A DNA stretch of 64,000 nt from CALAGB01 sp963713965 (GTDB lineage Bacteria > Chloroflexota > Chloroflexia > Thermomicrobiales > Thermomicrobiaceae), in contig OY970217.1 in the NCBI GenBank assembly GCA_963713965.1, positions 2,170,001 through 2,234,000 on the forward strand. Reading direction: 5' to 3'. The notes beneath the pieces were generated by a model. The model was not told the origin of the DNA, searched no databases, and saw only the letters and a list, made by a program, of their open reading frames with translations. Below are positions 34,413 to 43,626 of the stretch, piece after piece. How positions within the stretch are numbered: position 1 is the first letter of the stretch; every line of letters begins with the position of its first letter. The translations under genes and the position numbers were made by a program.

Positions 34413-34736
34413 TGCGTGGGACGCCTGGTCGCCGCATCCGGCAGCTACCGGTGCTCGGCCAACTCGAATGTTTGAGCACTCCACGGGAATCGATGCCACC
34501 TGGAAGGGGCGACGCACGCGTGGTCCACTACGAGATCGCGCCAGAATCCCTCAGGTAGGCTCGATCTCATGTGGGGGCGAAGCCTTCGCCCTCGTTTTGC
34601 GTGCCGCCGACAATCAAGGTGGCCGGCACCGCTGCCTTCCCCCGAATCAAGTGGATGGTAACCGACTGTATCGGACGATTTTGGTTGGGGCCGGTTGTAG
34701 ATGAGGCGGATGGCGAAGCGCTTAACCTCGTCGTGC

Positions 34737-34766
34737 TGGGCGAAGGCAAGCTTCGCCCCTACCGGC
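34737..34766 (-). repeat. 30-bp repeat, right copy
   Basis: Exact reverse complement of 34306-34335. The pair brackets 400 bp of the patch, a BIME-like arrangement. Confidence 0.8.
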
Positions 34767-34815
34767 AGGGAGCGTTGGTGGCCCAGGAGGAGCGTCGGTG
34801 GCGAGAGTTCGTCGT

Positions 34816-34835
34816 GGGCGACGCATGCGTCGCCC
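34816..34835. repeat. GGGCGACGCATGCGTCGCCC palindrome, copy 2
   Basis: Perfect 20-bp palindrome; on the minus strand it is preceded by GTAC and followed by CAC, the same flanks as the IS-split copy at 55635-56949. Confidence 0.85.
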
Positions 34836-34891
34836 GTACACGTGAAAGAACGCTTGAGAGACATTGGTGTACTTTTGGGGGACCATGAAGA

Positions 34892-37800
34892 TTAGGATGG
34901 GTTTGTGTTGCCGGTGATGATTGAGCGTTCGACTCCGGTGCGGGCGAAGATGAGGCAGACTTCTTTGACCGGCATGTCCGTCGCGGCGGCGATCGAGGCA
35001 GCCAACCCGTCGGCCCGGCGCTTACTTTCGGGGCCGTCGATCTCACTGACGTGGAAGTCGACCAAGACCAGCTCACCATCCTCGACGAAGAGGAGGTCGG
35101 CGCGACCCTCGACGAATCCTCCGCTCGGTGAGGGTGCCGAGAACTCCACCCCGCGCTGAATCGCATTCGCCGCGCGTGCGCGCTCAATGACTGGACTCTC
35201 AAGGGTGCGGCGAGCAAGCGTGACGAGCGTTTCCGTGTCGCCATCGGGCCAGATGCGTTCCGGGAGTCGCTCGCAGACGCGTTGTACGTTGCCGCCGTCC
35301 AGATCGACTCGCGCCATCACCCAGCGCAGCGCTCGATCCAGCGCATGCTCTGTATCGGTTGAGCCGCGTTTGAGTCCGTCCTCGTCGTCTTCGGCGTCAG
35401 CTTTCGAGACGTCGAGGTCATCCAGCATAGTCAGCGCGAGCCCGCGCGATGCCCGGCGAATCAGCGCCTGTCGATGCTCGATCCACTCGCCGCGCTTGAC
35501 CTCCCAGCGATCGATATCATCGTCCTGGACCTGGTCCGGCTTGTCCGGAGGAGATGGTTCGCTCGAGATGAGAGACGTGTCGTAGACGTGCATATTGCGC
35601 GCTTCGATGGTCGCGCCGCCGTCGGGCGACAGGCAGTTCAACAGCGCCTTTAGCATGCCCTTGGATTTGTCGCCGTTGCGCACGGCCGGCAGGATCAGGT
35701 AGTCACGCGCTCGCGTGGCGGCCACGTAGAGGAGTCGCCCCTGCTCCGCCTCTTCGTGCAGCTTTTCCCGTTCGTAGTCCTCTTCGAAGTTCGGTGTCTT
35801 GAATTCGCTTCCTCGCGCGCCGATGCTCAATGCCAGCCGACCGCTGTTGGGATCGGGGATAGCGAACGGGCTACGATTGCTCCGCTCGGTGTTGAGATTG
35901 GCAAGCGCGACGATAGGGAACTCGAGCCCCTTCGAGCCGTGGATCGTCAGGATGCGCACGACATCGTCGCGCGACTCCGCCACGGCGGCATCCGCTTCAT
36001 CGGCATGGCCGCCGCTACTAGTCGCCAGCCAACGCACGAAGGCGCGCAGACCGCCGCCGCGCACGCCGCTGAACGCGCGTGCCTGATCCGCCACTTTGAG
36101 CAGGTTGGCGGCCGCCTGCTGACCTTGCGGCAATGAAACGGCGTATTCGACCAAACGCGTCTCTTCCAGCACTTCGCCGATGAACCGTGGCAGCGTGATT
36201 CCCCCGCGCCGGTCGTGCAGCCGACGCAATGTTGCCAGTGCTTCGACTACTTCGGGCACGTTAGCGTCTGACGTCATGCGGATGTCGAACTTGCCCTTGC
36301 CCTGGACAAATCGGTAGAGCGCGTCGTCGGAGCAGCCGAAGGCGCCGGAGCGGAGCGCGGCGACCAGCGAGAGCCGGTCGGTCGGGTCGTCGATCGCTCG
36401 CAGGCAGCTGATCAGCTCGCGTACCTCCTGGCGGTCGAAGAAGGAACGACCCCCTTCGTGGCGGAAAGGGATCTCGCGCGCCGCCAGCGCCCGCTCGTAG
36501 TGCTCGATGCCGGTACGGGACGGGAGCAGGATGGCGACGTCGCGCCAGAGGGCCGGGCGGTCGACATTGTTGTCGTCCACGATCCAGGGCTCTTCCTTCA
36601 CCAGTCGCTCGATGGCGCCGGCAAGGAGGCGCGCTTCCTCTTCGCGTTGTTCGTCGGCATGCTCTGCCTGGCCGTGAATCAGCACGACCGAGGGCTGGCC
36701 GGGCTGATGATCGGCCCGCGCCGAGACGAGTTCGCTGTATTCGGGTTGGATCCCCTCGATCGCCTGAATCAATTGACCGAAGACGTCGTTTACCCAGCCA
36801 ATGACGCGGGGGACTGAGCGGAAGTTTTGCTTGATCCTCAAGAGACCGTCGGCCAGAATCCGGGTCGTGACCCACTCATAGATGGCAATGTCGGCGCGAC
36901 GGAAGCGGTAGATCGACTGCTTCGGATCCCCAACGACAAAGAGTCGGCCCGGCAACGGCTGCAGCTCACGCCAGTCTGATGTTTCCTGGTCACCGCTGGT
37001 GAGATACAGGACGATCTCGACCTGCAACGGATCGGTGTCCTGGAATTCGTCGACCAGAATACAGGTGAAGCGCTGCTGGAAATAGGCGCGCACTTCTGCC
37101 TGATCGCGCAGCAGATCACGAGACCAGATGAGGAGGTCGTCGAACTCGGCCGTCCCGGCCTGTCGGCGACGTTCGGCGTAGTCGATCACGAAGGCTTCGA
37201 CGAGTGGGAGGATGCCGACCAGCGCTGAAGTCCGCAGCGCGTCCTGCACCGTCTGAAGACTTTCCTTGATCTCGGTGCAGATCTCCTTCTGCCGCGTGCA
37301 GGATTCACCAGGCGACCAGTTCTTCTTGGCGCCTGCCGTCTCCGAGATCTTGAGCGGCTTCAGCAACTCGCGATCGAGCACTTCGGGGCGATCAGCGAGT
37401 TGCCGGTAGTCCGCGAACCTATCCAGGATGCGCTCGATCTGTTGTGAGCCCTTGTCGGAGCGGTCGGAGCAATGAGTGAGCAGCTCGTGCAGATCGTCGA
37501 TCGAACCTTCAACCTCAGCCATGAACTGGCTGGACGAATGGCTCTCCGCCTCTTCATGAGGCAGCGGCAACAGCGAGCGGTGCGAATGCAGTAGCTCAGC
37601 GATCTCCTGCAACCGGTTGAGCTCGAGTCCGCGGTTGAACGCGCGCCAGAGCTCGGGAGATTTGCCTGCAAGTGTCTGACTAAGCCAGCTCCGATAAGCT
37701 TCATCGAAGCTGAGGGACGAGCCCAGGGCGTCCAGCACCTCGAAGTTGGGATCCAGACCGGCTTCAACCGGCCGTTCCTTTAGCAGGCTGCTGGCAAAGG

Positions 37801-38122
37801 CGTGGATCGTCTCGATGCGCGCCCGGTTGAGCTGGCGCAGCGCGATCTCGATGCGCTCCTTCTCGTCCGGATCCTCGGCGCGTGCGAGCGCCATTTCCAG
37901 GCCCTCCCGCACGCGCGCTGAGAGCTCGGCGGCGGCTTTTTCGGTGAAGGTGATGACCGCCAGTTCCTCGATGCGGGCCTGGCCGCTCCGCAGGATCTCG
38001 ACGATGCGGGCCACCAACACGGTCGTCTTGCCCGTTCCCGCGCTGGCCTCGACGCACAGGTTCGTCTCGAGGTCGTGCTCGATCCGCTCGCGAACGTCTT
38101 GATCGATCAGTGTCATAGCCAT
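34892..38122 (-). CDS. addA: AddA-like UvrD-family helicase/nuclease subunit
   Basis: SF1A helicase of 1076 residues that, with the AddB-like partner, resects double-strand breaks. Motifs: Q-motif region and Walker A EASAGTGKTTVLVARI (about residue 25), motif Ia ITFTEKAAAELSARV, Walker B CILVDEFQDTDPLQ, motif III GDPKQSIYRFRRAD, and TIHGSKGLEFPIVAL near residue 770. The C-terminal RecB-like nuclease fold is present (VEGRADLLFVEDGELVLVDFHVSE), but the catalytic Lys expected after D-x is His (D-F-H), so cutting by this subunit may be lost. The ATG at 38122 is one base after the addB stop; a second ATG at 38116 is possible. It ends next to the palindrome patch. Confidence 0.85.
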   Translation of the reverse strand: MAMTLIDQDVRERIEHDLETNLCVEASAGTGKTTVLVARIVEILRSGQARIEELAVITFTEKAAAELSARVREGLEMALARAEDPDEKERIEIALRQLNRARIETIHAFASSLLKERPVEAGLDPNFEVLDALGSSLSFDEAYRSWLSQTLAGKSPELWRAFNRGLELNRLQEIAELLHSHRSLLPLPHEEAESHSSSQFMAEVEGSIDDLHELLTHCSDRSDKGSQQIERILDRFADYRQLADRPEVLDRELLKPLKISETAGAKKNWSPGESCTRQKEICTEIKESLQTVQDALRTSALVGILPLVEAFVIDYAERRRQAGTAEFDDLLIWSRDLLRDQAEVRAYFQQRFTCILVDEFQDTDPLQVEIVLYLTSGDQETSDWRELQPLPGRLFVVGDPKQSIYRFRRADIAIYEWVTTRILADGLLRIKQNFRSVPRVIGWVNDVFGQLIQAIEGIQPEYSELVSARADHQPGQPSVVLIHGQAEHADEQREEEARLLAGAIERLVKEEPWIVDDNNVDRPALWRDVAILLPSRTGIEHYERALAAREIPFRHEGGRSFFDRQEVRELISCLRAIDDPTDRLSLVAALRSGAFGCSDDALYRFVQGKGKFDIRMTSDANVPEVVEALATLRRLHDRRGGITLPRFIGEVLEETRLVEYAVSLPQGQQAAANLLKVADQARAFSGVRGGGLRAFVRWLATSSGGHADEADAAVAESRDDVVRILTIHGSKGLEFPIVALANLNTERSNRSPFAIPDPNSGRLALSIGARGSEFKTPNFEEDYEREKLHEEAEQGRLLYVAATRARDYLILPAVRNGDKSKGMLKALLNCLSPDGGATIEARNMHVYDTSLISSEPSPPDKPDQVQDDDIDRWEVKRGEWIEHRQALIRRASRGLALTMLDDLDVSKADAEDDEDGLKRGSTDTEHALDRALRWVMARVDLDGGNVQRVCERLPERIWPDGDTETLVTLARRTLESPVIERARAANAIQRGVEFSAPSPSGGFVEGRADLLFVEDGELVLVDFHVSEIDGPESKRRADGLAASIAAATDMPVKEVCLIFARTGVERSIITGNTNPS

Positions 38123-38123
38123 C

Positions 38124-41100
38124 TCAGTCGACGTCCAAAATGCGCAGGAAGCGTGCGTCGCGCGAGCCCGCCTTGCGCTCCGACAGGTGTAGGATGCGGC
38201 GATCGCAGACTTCACGACCGAGACAGTACTTGCAGTTGTCGCCGTTCTTGCCCGGCTCGGCGTGGAAGTCGCCCCGTGCGATCTGCCCGGTCATGTCGGT
38301 CAGAAGCTGCTCGAAATCCTCTTTGCGGTGTTCCAGCGTCCTCCCCGTGAACTTCACCTGGCTGAACTCGCCGCGCCGCGTGGCGTAGAAATACTCGGCT
38401 TGGCCCGACTCGAGTGATACCTCGATGCCGTGCTGGCGCAGCGCGTGAGTGGCGGCCAGTAGATAGATAGGAAGCTGCAGCGTCCTCCCCTGCGTGAACT
38501 CGTCGCGTCCGTCCTTGCTGGCGCGGCCCGTCTTGTAATCGACCACGCGAAAGGCGCTGGTGTCGGCGTTCCAATCGATGCGGTCGATGCGCCCATGGAA
38601 GCGGACCGTGCCGCCTTCGAATCGCACCTCCAACGGATCATCCACCGAGAAGCCCGTGGCTGGGCTGTTGTCGCCGTTCCAGCTGCGGCCGAAGCGCACC
38701 TCGAAGGCATGCGGCTGCAGTTCAGTCCCCGCCTGCTCTGCGAGCTCAAGCTCCAACCACTGATCCAGATCCTCGAAGATAGCCGCTTTGTCGAACTCCC
38801 AGACGAGCGGATAGCCCCCTTCACCGCGTTGCTCCGCCGCTTTGCAGCACTCTTCGGCGATGGCGCGCAGCTCTCGTCTGAGATGGGCGGACTCCGCTTC
38901 ACCATTGAGCTGATCGCTAAAATGCGTCAGGAACCGGTCCAGGATGTCGTGGATCAGCGAGCCACGGTTTAAGGCGCTGAGCCGTTCGATCGTCTCCGGC
39001 TCCTCGACCTCTTCCAGACGCAACACCGACTGCAGGAAATAGCGATACGGACAGGCGGCGTAGCTCTCGAGTCGGGTTGGCGAGATCGACATCTCGTCAC
39101 GCGTGATGGCGACCTGCTCACTGGATTCGAGCACGCCGTCCCAAACCGTGAGTGCATTCGAGCGCCAACGCGCCTCCCAGGCCCGACGGGCGCGGTCGAA
39201 ACTTGGGGAGCGGCGAATAAGGCAGGCCTGTCCCAGCTCTGGCTGCGTGCCGATCAAGGTGCGGTCGAACTCGCCGTCAAATAGCGCCTCGTCGGGCGTG
39301 GCGGCGCCGAAGCGGTTGGCGGGCACCCGCTCGAAGAGCTCCGGCGGAAGGGAGTCGATATCCGCAATCGGCACGGAATGACCGGTCAGCGTCTCGGCGG
39401 CGGCGCGAAAGAAATAGGAAGGGAGGTGTGCCCGCGTACCACCGGCCTCACCGCGGGCATAGCTGAGCTGCAGACGCTCGCGCGCGGCGGCGATGGCCAG
39501 CGTGAACTGCAACGGCTCGGGATCCGGCCCCTTCTCGCGCGGTGGGATCTCGCCGGCGATCACGCGACTCAGCGCCAGCCGCTCGGCATCCAGCAGGAGC
39601 GCGTCCTGACGCGGTGGCGGCGGGAAGGCGCGTTCGGTCAGTCCGAGCACCGCCACCGCGCGGAAGCGGATATGCCGCAGCGAGTTGACGTCGAGCACGC
39701 TGACCCCTTCACGGCCAAAGGCCCCCGACCACTCGTCGAAGACGTTGCCGCTGTCGGACCGTTGCAGTACCCCGCCGACGGTGCGCATGAAGCGACCAAA
39801 CGGGACCTCTTCCGCGACTCTCGTCAGATCGTCGAGCCCGCGGAGATGCGTGATGATCGGCTCGACGTCCTCGATATAGTCGCCAGTCAGCTCGTCCAGC
39901 CGTTCCAAGTACGTTTCCCAGCGTGCCTGGTGAGGCCAAGCCTCGAGCCGCGGGAAGAAATCGCTTACGAACCTGCGGAAGCGGTCGACCTCCTCGATCT
40001 GGTTGGCGATGTGTTCGCTCGGTTCCCCTTCACGTACGTCAACGGTGGTCAGCCGCTGGCGGTGATGATCCAACTGCTCCAGCCAGCGATCCCGCCCCTC
40101 GATGATGGCGGCTTTTCGAGAGATCTGATCCCAGGCGGAGGGCTCGAAGCCTCCGTAGCGCTCGCGAGTGGCCCAGGGCAAACGCGTTTCGGTGAGGAAC
40201 TCCATCACCGACGCCCGGGTCAAACGCGAATCGATCAGCGCGAGCAGGGCCGCCAAGCTGCGGCCTGCAGGGCGCTCAACGAGCGGACGACCATCGTGCA
40301 GATAAATGGGGATGCCCGCTAAGCTGAAGACTTCGTCGATCAGAGCGCGATAGGGGTCCGGCCGCCGATAGACGACCGCCATCTCATGGAAGGCAATGCC
40401 ATCCTCCGCCCACTTCAGGCAGGTGCGGGCGGCCTCACGTACCTCACGCGGCGGATCGGGAGCCGAGAGGAGGCGCACACTGCCGTCGTAGATGGCGTTA
40501 CTGCCTCCGTGTGGTCCGAAGAGCCCGCACCGTAGTCGTGCGAGCGCTGTCCCGGAGCCCTCCGGATCGGACAGGTCAATCTCCTCGGCATCTTTGGACG
40601 AGAGCCAATCGCGCAGCGCCTGATGTGCCTCGTCGGAGTTGCCGTTCCCTTTAGGCAGATAAACACTGACATTGGCGACGTCAACCAGCCCATCGAGCAG
40701 CTTCTGCTGCAGCGTCGTCAGGCTCCACAGACCGTAGACGAAGAGGTGGGAGCCCCTGAAGCGAGTTGGATCGGCCAGGCGCAGCTTGTCGTCGGCGCCG
40801 TGGAATCTCGCCCGTTTCTCCTGCGCGGCTGTGAAGAGGCTCGCCAGCGACGACAGTTTGCCGGCGTTTGGCGGGTTTGTGTCGGTCAGCTTGGACACGG
40901 CTGTCGCGAAGCTTTCCGCGTCCAGATCGGCCTGGCGCAGCTCCTGGAAGAGTCGCGACAGCACCTCGGCAAACCCAGGCGATTCGGCCACGCGCTCGAA
41001 ATAGCCGTCTGCTTGCGTCGCGACTTCCTCCGCGATGATGCGATCGCCCTGGGATGGCAGCGGATGGGTGCCGTTGCCGCGTGTTGTGCCGTATGAAAGT

Positions 41101-41333
41101 GTGCTGGCGAGCTCTCGCATGGTGAGGAAGTGGACGTTGATCAGCCCCCCGTGCAGCTCGGTGAGTCGCCTGCGCAGGTAGGGACGCAGCAGGGTGCTGC
41201 CGATCAGGATGGTGAGTGGCGCGAACGGGGCTGATTGGCGATAGGCGCGTACGTCGTCGGCCAACCGCGCTTCGAGCGCGGCCAGCGGTCCGCGAATGAG
41301 CTGTGGCTTCACGTCGGTGGTCCCCTCGATCAT
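38124..41333 (-). CDS. addB: AddB-like helicase-nuclease subunit
   Basis: Protein of 1069 residues. The N-terminal helicase-like region is degenerate (APLTILIGSTLLRPYLRRRL in place of a canonical Walker A), as in AddB. The C-terminal PD-(D/E)XK nuclease is intact: FHGRIDRIDW then FRVVDYKTGRASK. Cysteines for a [4Fe-4S] cluster bracket it: SYAACPYRYF upstream and DNCKYCLGREVC near the end. It would cut single-stranded DNA behind the moving AddA motor. The start is ATG 41333. It is separated by one base from addA, so the two are made together. Its upstream region is shared with the divergent S9 peptidase gene. Confidence 0.85.
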   Translation of the reverse strand: MIEGTTDVKPQLIRGPLAALEARLADDVRAYRQSAPFAPLTILIGSTLLRPYLRRRLTELHGGLINVHFLTMRELASTLSYGTTRGNGTHPLPSQGDRIIAEEVATQADGYFERVAESPGFAEVLSRLFQELRQADLDAESFATAVSKLTDTNPPNAGKLSSLASLFTAAQEKRARFHGADDKLRLADPTRFRGSHLFVYGLWSLTTLQQKLLDGLVDVANVSVYLPKGNGNSDEAHQALRDWLSSKDAEEIDLSDPEGSGTALARLRCGLFGPHGGSNAIYDGSVRLLSAPDPPREVREAARTCLKWAEDGIAFHEMAVVYRRPDPYRALIDEVFSLAGIPIYLHDGRPLVERPAGRSLAALLALIDSRLTRASVMEFLTETRLPWATRERYGGFEPSAWDQISRKAAIIEGRDRWLEQLDHHRQRLTTVDVREGEPSEHIANQIEEVDRFRRFVSDFFPRLEAWPHQARWETYLERLDELTGDYIEDVEPIITHLRGLDDLTRVAEEVPFGRFMRTVGGVLQRSDSGNVFDEWSGAFGREGVSVLDVNSLRHIRFRAVAVLGLTERAFPPPPRQDALLLDAERLALSRVIAGEIPPREKGPDPEPLQFTLAIAAARERLQLSYARGEAGGTRAHLPSYFFRAAAETLTGHSVPIADIDSLPPELFERVPANRFGAATPDEALFDGEFDRTLIGTQPELGQACLIRRSPSFDRARRAWEARWRSNALTVWDGVLESSEQVAITRDEMSISPTRLESYAACPYRYFLQSVLRLEEVEEPETIERLSALNRGSLIHDILDRFLTHFSDQLNGEAESAHLRRELRAIAEECCKAAEQRGEGGYPLVWEFDKAAIFEDLDQWLELELAEQAGTELQPHAFEVRFGRSWNGDNSPATGFSVDDPLEVRFEGGTVRFHGRIDRIDWNADTSAFRVVDYKTGRASKDGRDEFTQGRTLQLPIYLLAATHALRQHGIEVSLESGQAEYFYATRRGEFSQVKFTGRTLEHRKEDFEQLLTDMTGQIARGDFHAEPGKNGDNCKYCLGREVCDRRILHLSERKAGSRDARFLRILDVD

Positions 41334-41559
41334 GTGTCGCCGCCGCCGGGCACTGGTCGCACATCTGGACCGGAGCGGTCATCTCACGATCAACCGCAGC
41401 CTACCACTGGTGTACAGACGGTCGCAATGCGCAAATCGTCACATTCACGAAACAGCAGACAGAGGGGCTTCCGGAGGACGCCGACCTCTCGTATGATGGT
41501 GCCTCGCGACTAGCCGTTGCCGTCCAGCGCGCCCGATGTGAAGAGAGAGATTGCATTTC

Positions 41560-43467
41560 ATGGGAACTGATTCGAGCTCGACCTATACGCCCGAGATGGC
41601 CGTCAACCTGCGGGTTCCGTCCGACGTACAGACCTCGCCCGATGGCAGCCGGGTGGCCTTCGTCGTAGCACCCATCGCGCACGAGGAGACCAGGCCGAAG
41701 TCGGAGCTTTGGCTGGCTGACGTCTCGGGCGATGGCGGAGCACGTCGCTTCACCTTCTCCAATGCCGAAGATCGCATGCCGCGCTGGTCGCCGGACGGCA
41801 CCAAAATCGCCTTCCTGTCGGATCGGGCTGAGCGCGGTACGGCGCAGGTGCACATGATCGACGCGGCCGGTGGCGAGGCGCGACGCCTGACCGACGCCAA
41901 GCGTGGCGCCGATGCGATCGCCTGGGCGCCGGATGGGCAATCCCTCACTTTCACGGCCGATCGCCTGGCATTCGCGGGACAGCAGGATCCGCCGGGTGAG
42001 ATCTACGTCGCCAGCAAGGCAGATCGCCCGCGCGTCATCGTGCTCATCCCTCTTGAAGGGGGCGAGCCGCGCGTCGTCGGACCGGCCACCGGGCACGTCT
42101 GGCTTTATTCGTGGAGCAGTAATGGCAAGTACATCGCGACGGTCACCACCGGCTCAAACCGGCTCGACGACACCATCGGGAATGTGCGGCTGAGCGTCAT
42201 CGACGTCGCCACCCACGCCGAGCGCACGTTACGCGTCCTCCCGTTTGTGCCGGACGTACTGCAATGGTCGCCGGACGGCTCGCAGCTTCTCATGCTCGAC
42301 GACACCGGCGAGCACCCGGACGATACGCGCGTCATTCTGATCGAAGTCGACACCGGCGACGTCCGCACGCTCGAGCCAGGCGATACCACGCCATCCTGGG
42401 CGGCCTGGGTGGGGGATGGCTCGCGCCTGCTGGTCCTCACCGCCGAGGGGTACTGGACGCCGCTGGAATTGGTCGATATGAGCACGCATCACACCCGGCG
42501 ACTCGAGCTGCTGCCGGAAGGCGGCAACATCGCGGGCGCGTTCAGTCTCAGTGCGGACGGCAGGACGGTCTCGTTAGTCTGGCAGGATCCGCAGACGAGC
42601 GCCGAGGTCTGGGCCGGTTCACTCGATGGCGAGCTGCGTTGCCTGACGCATCTCAATCCGGAGCTGGACGGGCTGAAGCTGGCGACGATGGAGCCGGTCG
42701 AATGGCCCGCCAGCGACGGCATCATGATTGAAGGCTGGCTGGCTCGGCCGCACGGCGCGGACCCATCGAAGCCGCTGCCACTCATCGTCCACGTGCATGG
42801 CGGCCCGACTGCTCGCTGGGGCGCCAATTTCCGCGGCAGCTGGCACGACTGGTGGCAGAACCTGGCCGCCGCCGGATACGCCGTCTTCCGGCCCAACCCG
42901 CGTGGCAGCACGGGTCGCGGCGCGTCCTTCACCGCCTCCAACCGCAACGATTTAGGCGGCATGGACTACGACGACATCATGCAGGGGGTCGATTGGCTGA
43001 TCGATTCCGGCGCGGCCGATCCGGAGCGCATCGGCATGCTCGGCTGGAGTTACGGCGGCTTCATCGCGACCTGGACGGTCACGGACACCGACCGCTTCAA
43101 GGCGGTCGTGGCAGGCGCGGCGGTCACCAACTGGCCCAGCAAAGTCGGCACGACCGACATACGCCCGATGAACGAGGCGCGCTTCCCCGGGAAACTGCAC
43201 GAAGAGCCGGACGCCTTCTGGGAGCGCTCGCCAATCCGCTTCGTCGGCAACGCCAAGACGCCGACGTTGGTGGTGCATGGCCAGGCCGACCCGCGCGTCC
43301 CACCAACGCAGGGGGTTGAGTTCTATCTGGGTCTACGCTCAGTTGGCGTGCCAACCGACATGGTGACGTATCCGCGCCAGAAGCACGGCTTCCACGAACG
43401 CGCCTACCACCTGGACCTGCTCAAACGCATCATCGCCTGGTTCGACCAGTGGATGGGCGAGGCGTAG
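41560..43467 (+). CDS. S9 prolyl-oligopeptidase-family peptidase
   Basis: Serine peptidase of 635 residues. The N-terminal beta-propeller has TolB/WD-like repeats (RVPSDVQTSPDGSRVAF; RWSPDGTKIAFLSDRAERG; QWSPDGSQLLMLDD). The alpha/beta-hydrolase domain has GWSYGG (Ser497), HGQADPRVP (Asp577) and KHGFHE (His609). It is acylaminoacyl-peptidase/dipeptidyl-peptidase-like and cleaves short peptides. No signal peptide is visible, so it is probably cytoplasmic. The start is ATG 41560, preferred to the TTG nine bases upstream. Confidence 0.92.
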   Translation: MGTDSSSTYTPEMAVNLRVPSDVQTSPDGSRVAFVVAPIAHEETRPKSELWLADVSGDGGARRFTFSNAEDRMPRWSPDGTKIAFLSDRAERGTAQVHMIDAAGGEARRLTDAKRGADAIAWAPDGQSLTFTADRLAFAGQQDPPGEIYVASKADRPRVIVLIPLEGGEPRVVGPATGHVWLYSWSSNGKYIATVTTGSNRLDDTIGNVRLSVIDVATHAERTLRVLPFVPDVLQWSPDGSQLLMLDDTGEHPDDTRVILIEVDTGDVRTLEPGDTTPSWAAWVGDGSRLLVLTAEGYWTPLELVDMSTHHTRRLELLPEGGNIAGAFSLSADGRTVSLVWQDPQTSAEVWAGSLDGELRCLTHLNPELDGLKLATMEPVEWPASDGIMIEGWLARPHGADPSKPLPLIVHVHGGPTARWGANFRGSWHDWWQNLAAAGYAVFRPNPRGSTGRGASFTASNRNDLGGMDYDDIMQGVDWLIDSGAADPERIGMLGWSYGGFIATWTVTDTDRFKAVVAGAAVTNWPSKVGTTDIRPMNEARFPGKLHEEPDAFWERSPIRFVGNAKTPTLVVHGQADPRVPPTQGVEFYLGLRSVGVPTDMVTYPRQKHGFHERAYHLDLLKRIIAWFDQWMGEA

Positions 43468-43626
43468 AGGCTGAGGTAGCGCCTACAGCAGGCGTGACGA
43501 TGGTAAAGCGCTGCGTCCCGACGCATGCACGGATTGACAGTTCGTGGACGGTGACAGAACATGAGGTACTCATTCTGTCCGTGGAATTGTGCAACGACGA
43601 TGTGCTCGATAGGGAAGGTGGCCCCC

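Larger units (their letters stand above)
34284..34891. repeat. Patch of REP-like palindromes
   Basis: 608 bp without a gene, packed with two palindrome families: GGGGCGAAGCTTGCCTTCGCCC-like units near 34312, 34571 (GGGGGCGAAGCCTTCGCCC) and 34739, and GGGCGACGCATGCGTCGCCC units at 34393-34412 and 34816-34835, with a partial copy near 34506. The open frames crossing it read through the palindromes on both strands and are not credible genes. The patch lies downstream of both flanking converging genes, the usual location of REP elements. Confidence 0.8.

Noticed and set aside
34284..34890. Several open frames of 60-140 codons on both strands
   Set aside because: They are palindrome read-throughs with repeated motifs (such as GDACVA) and no homology to known proteins.
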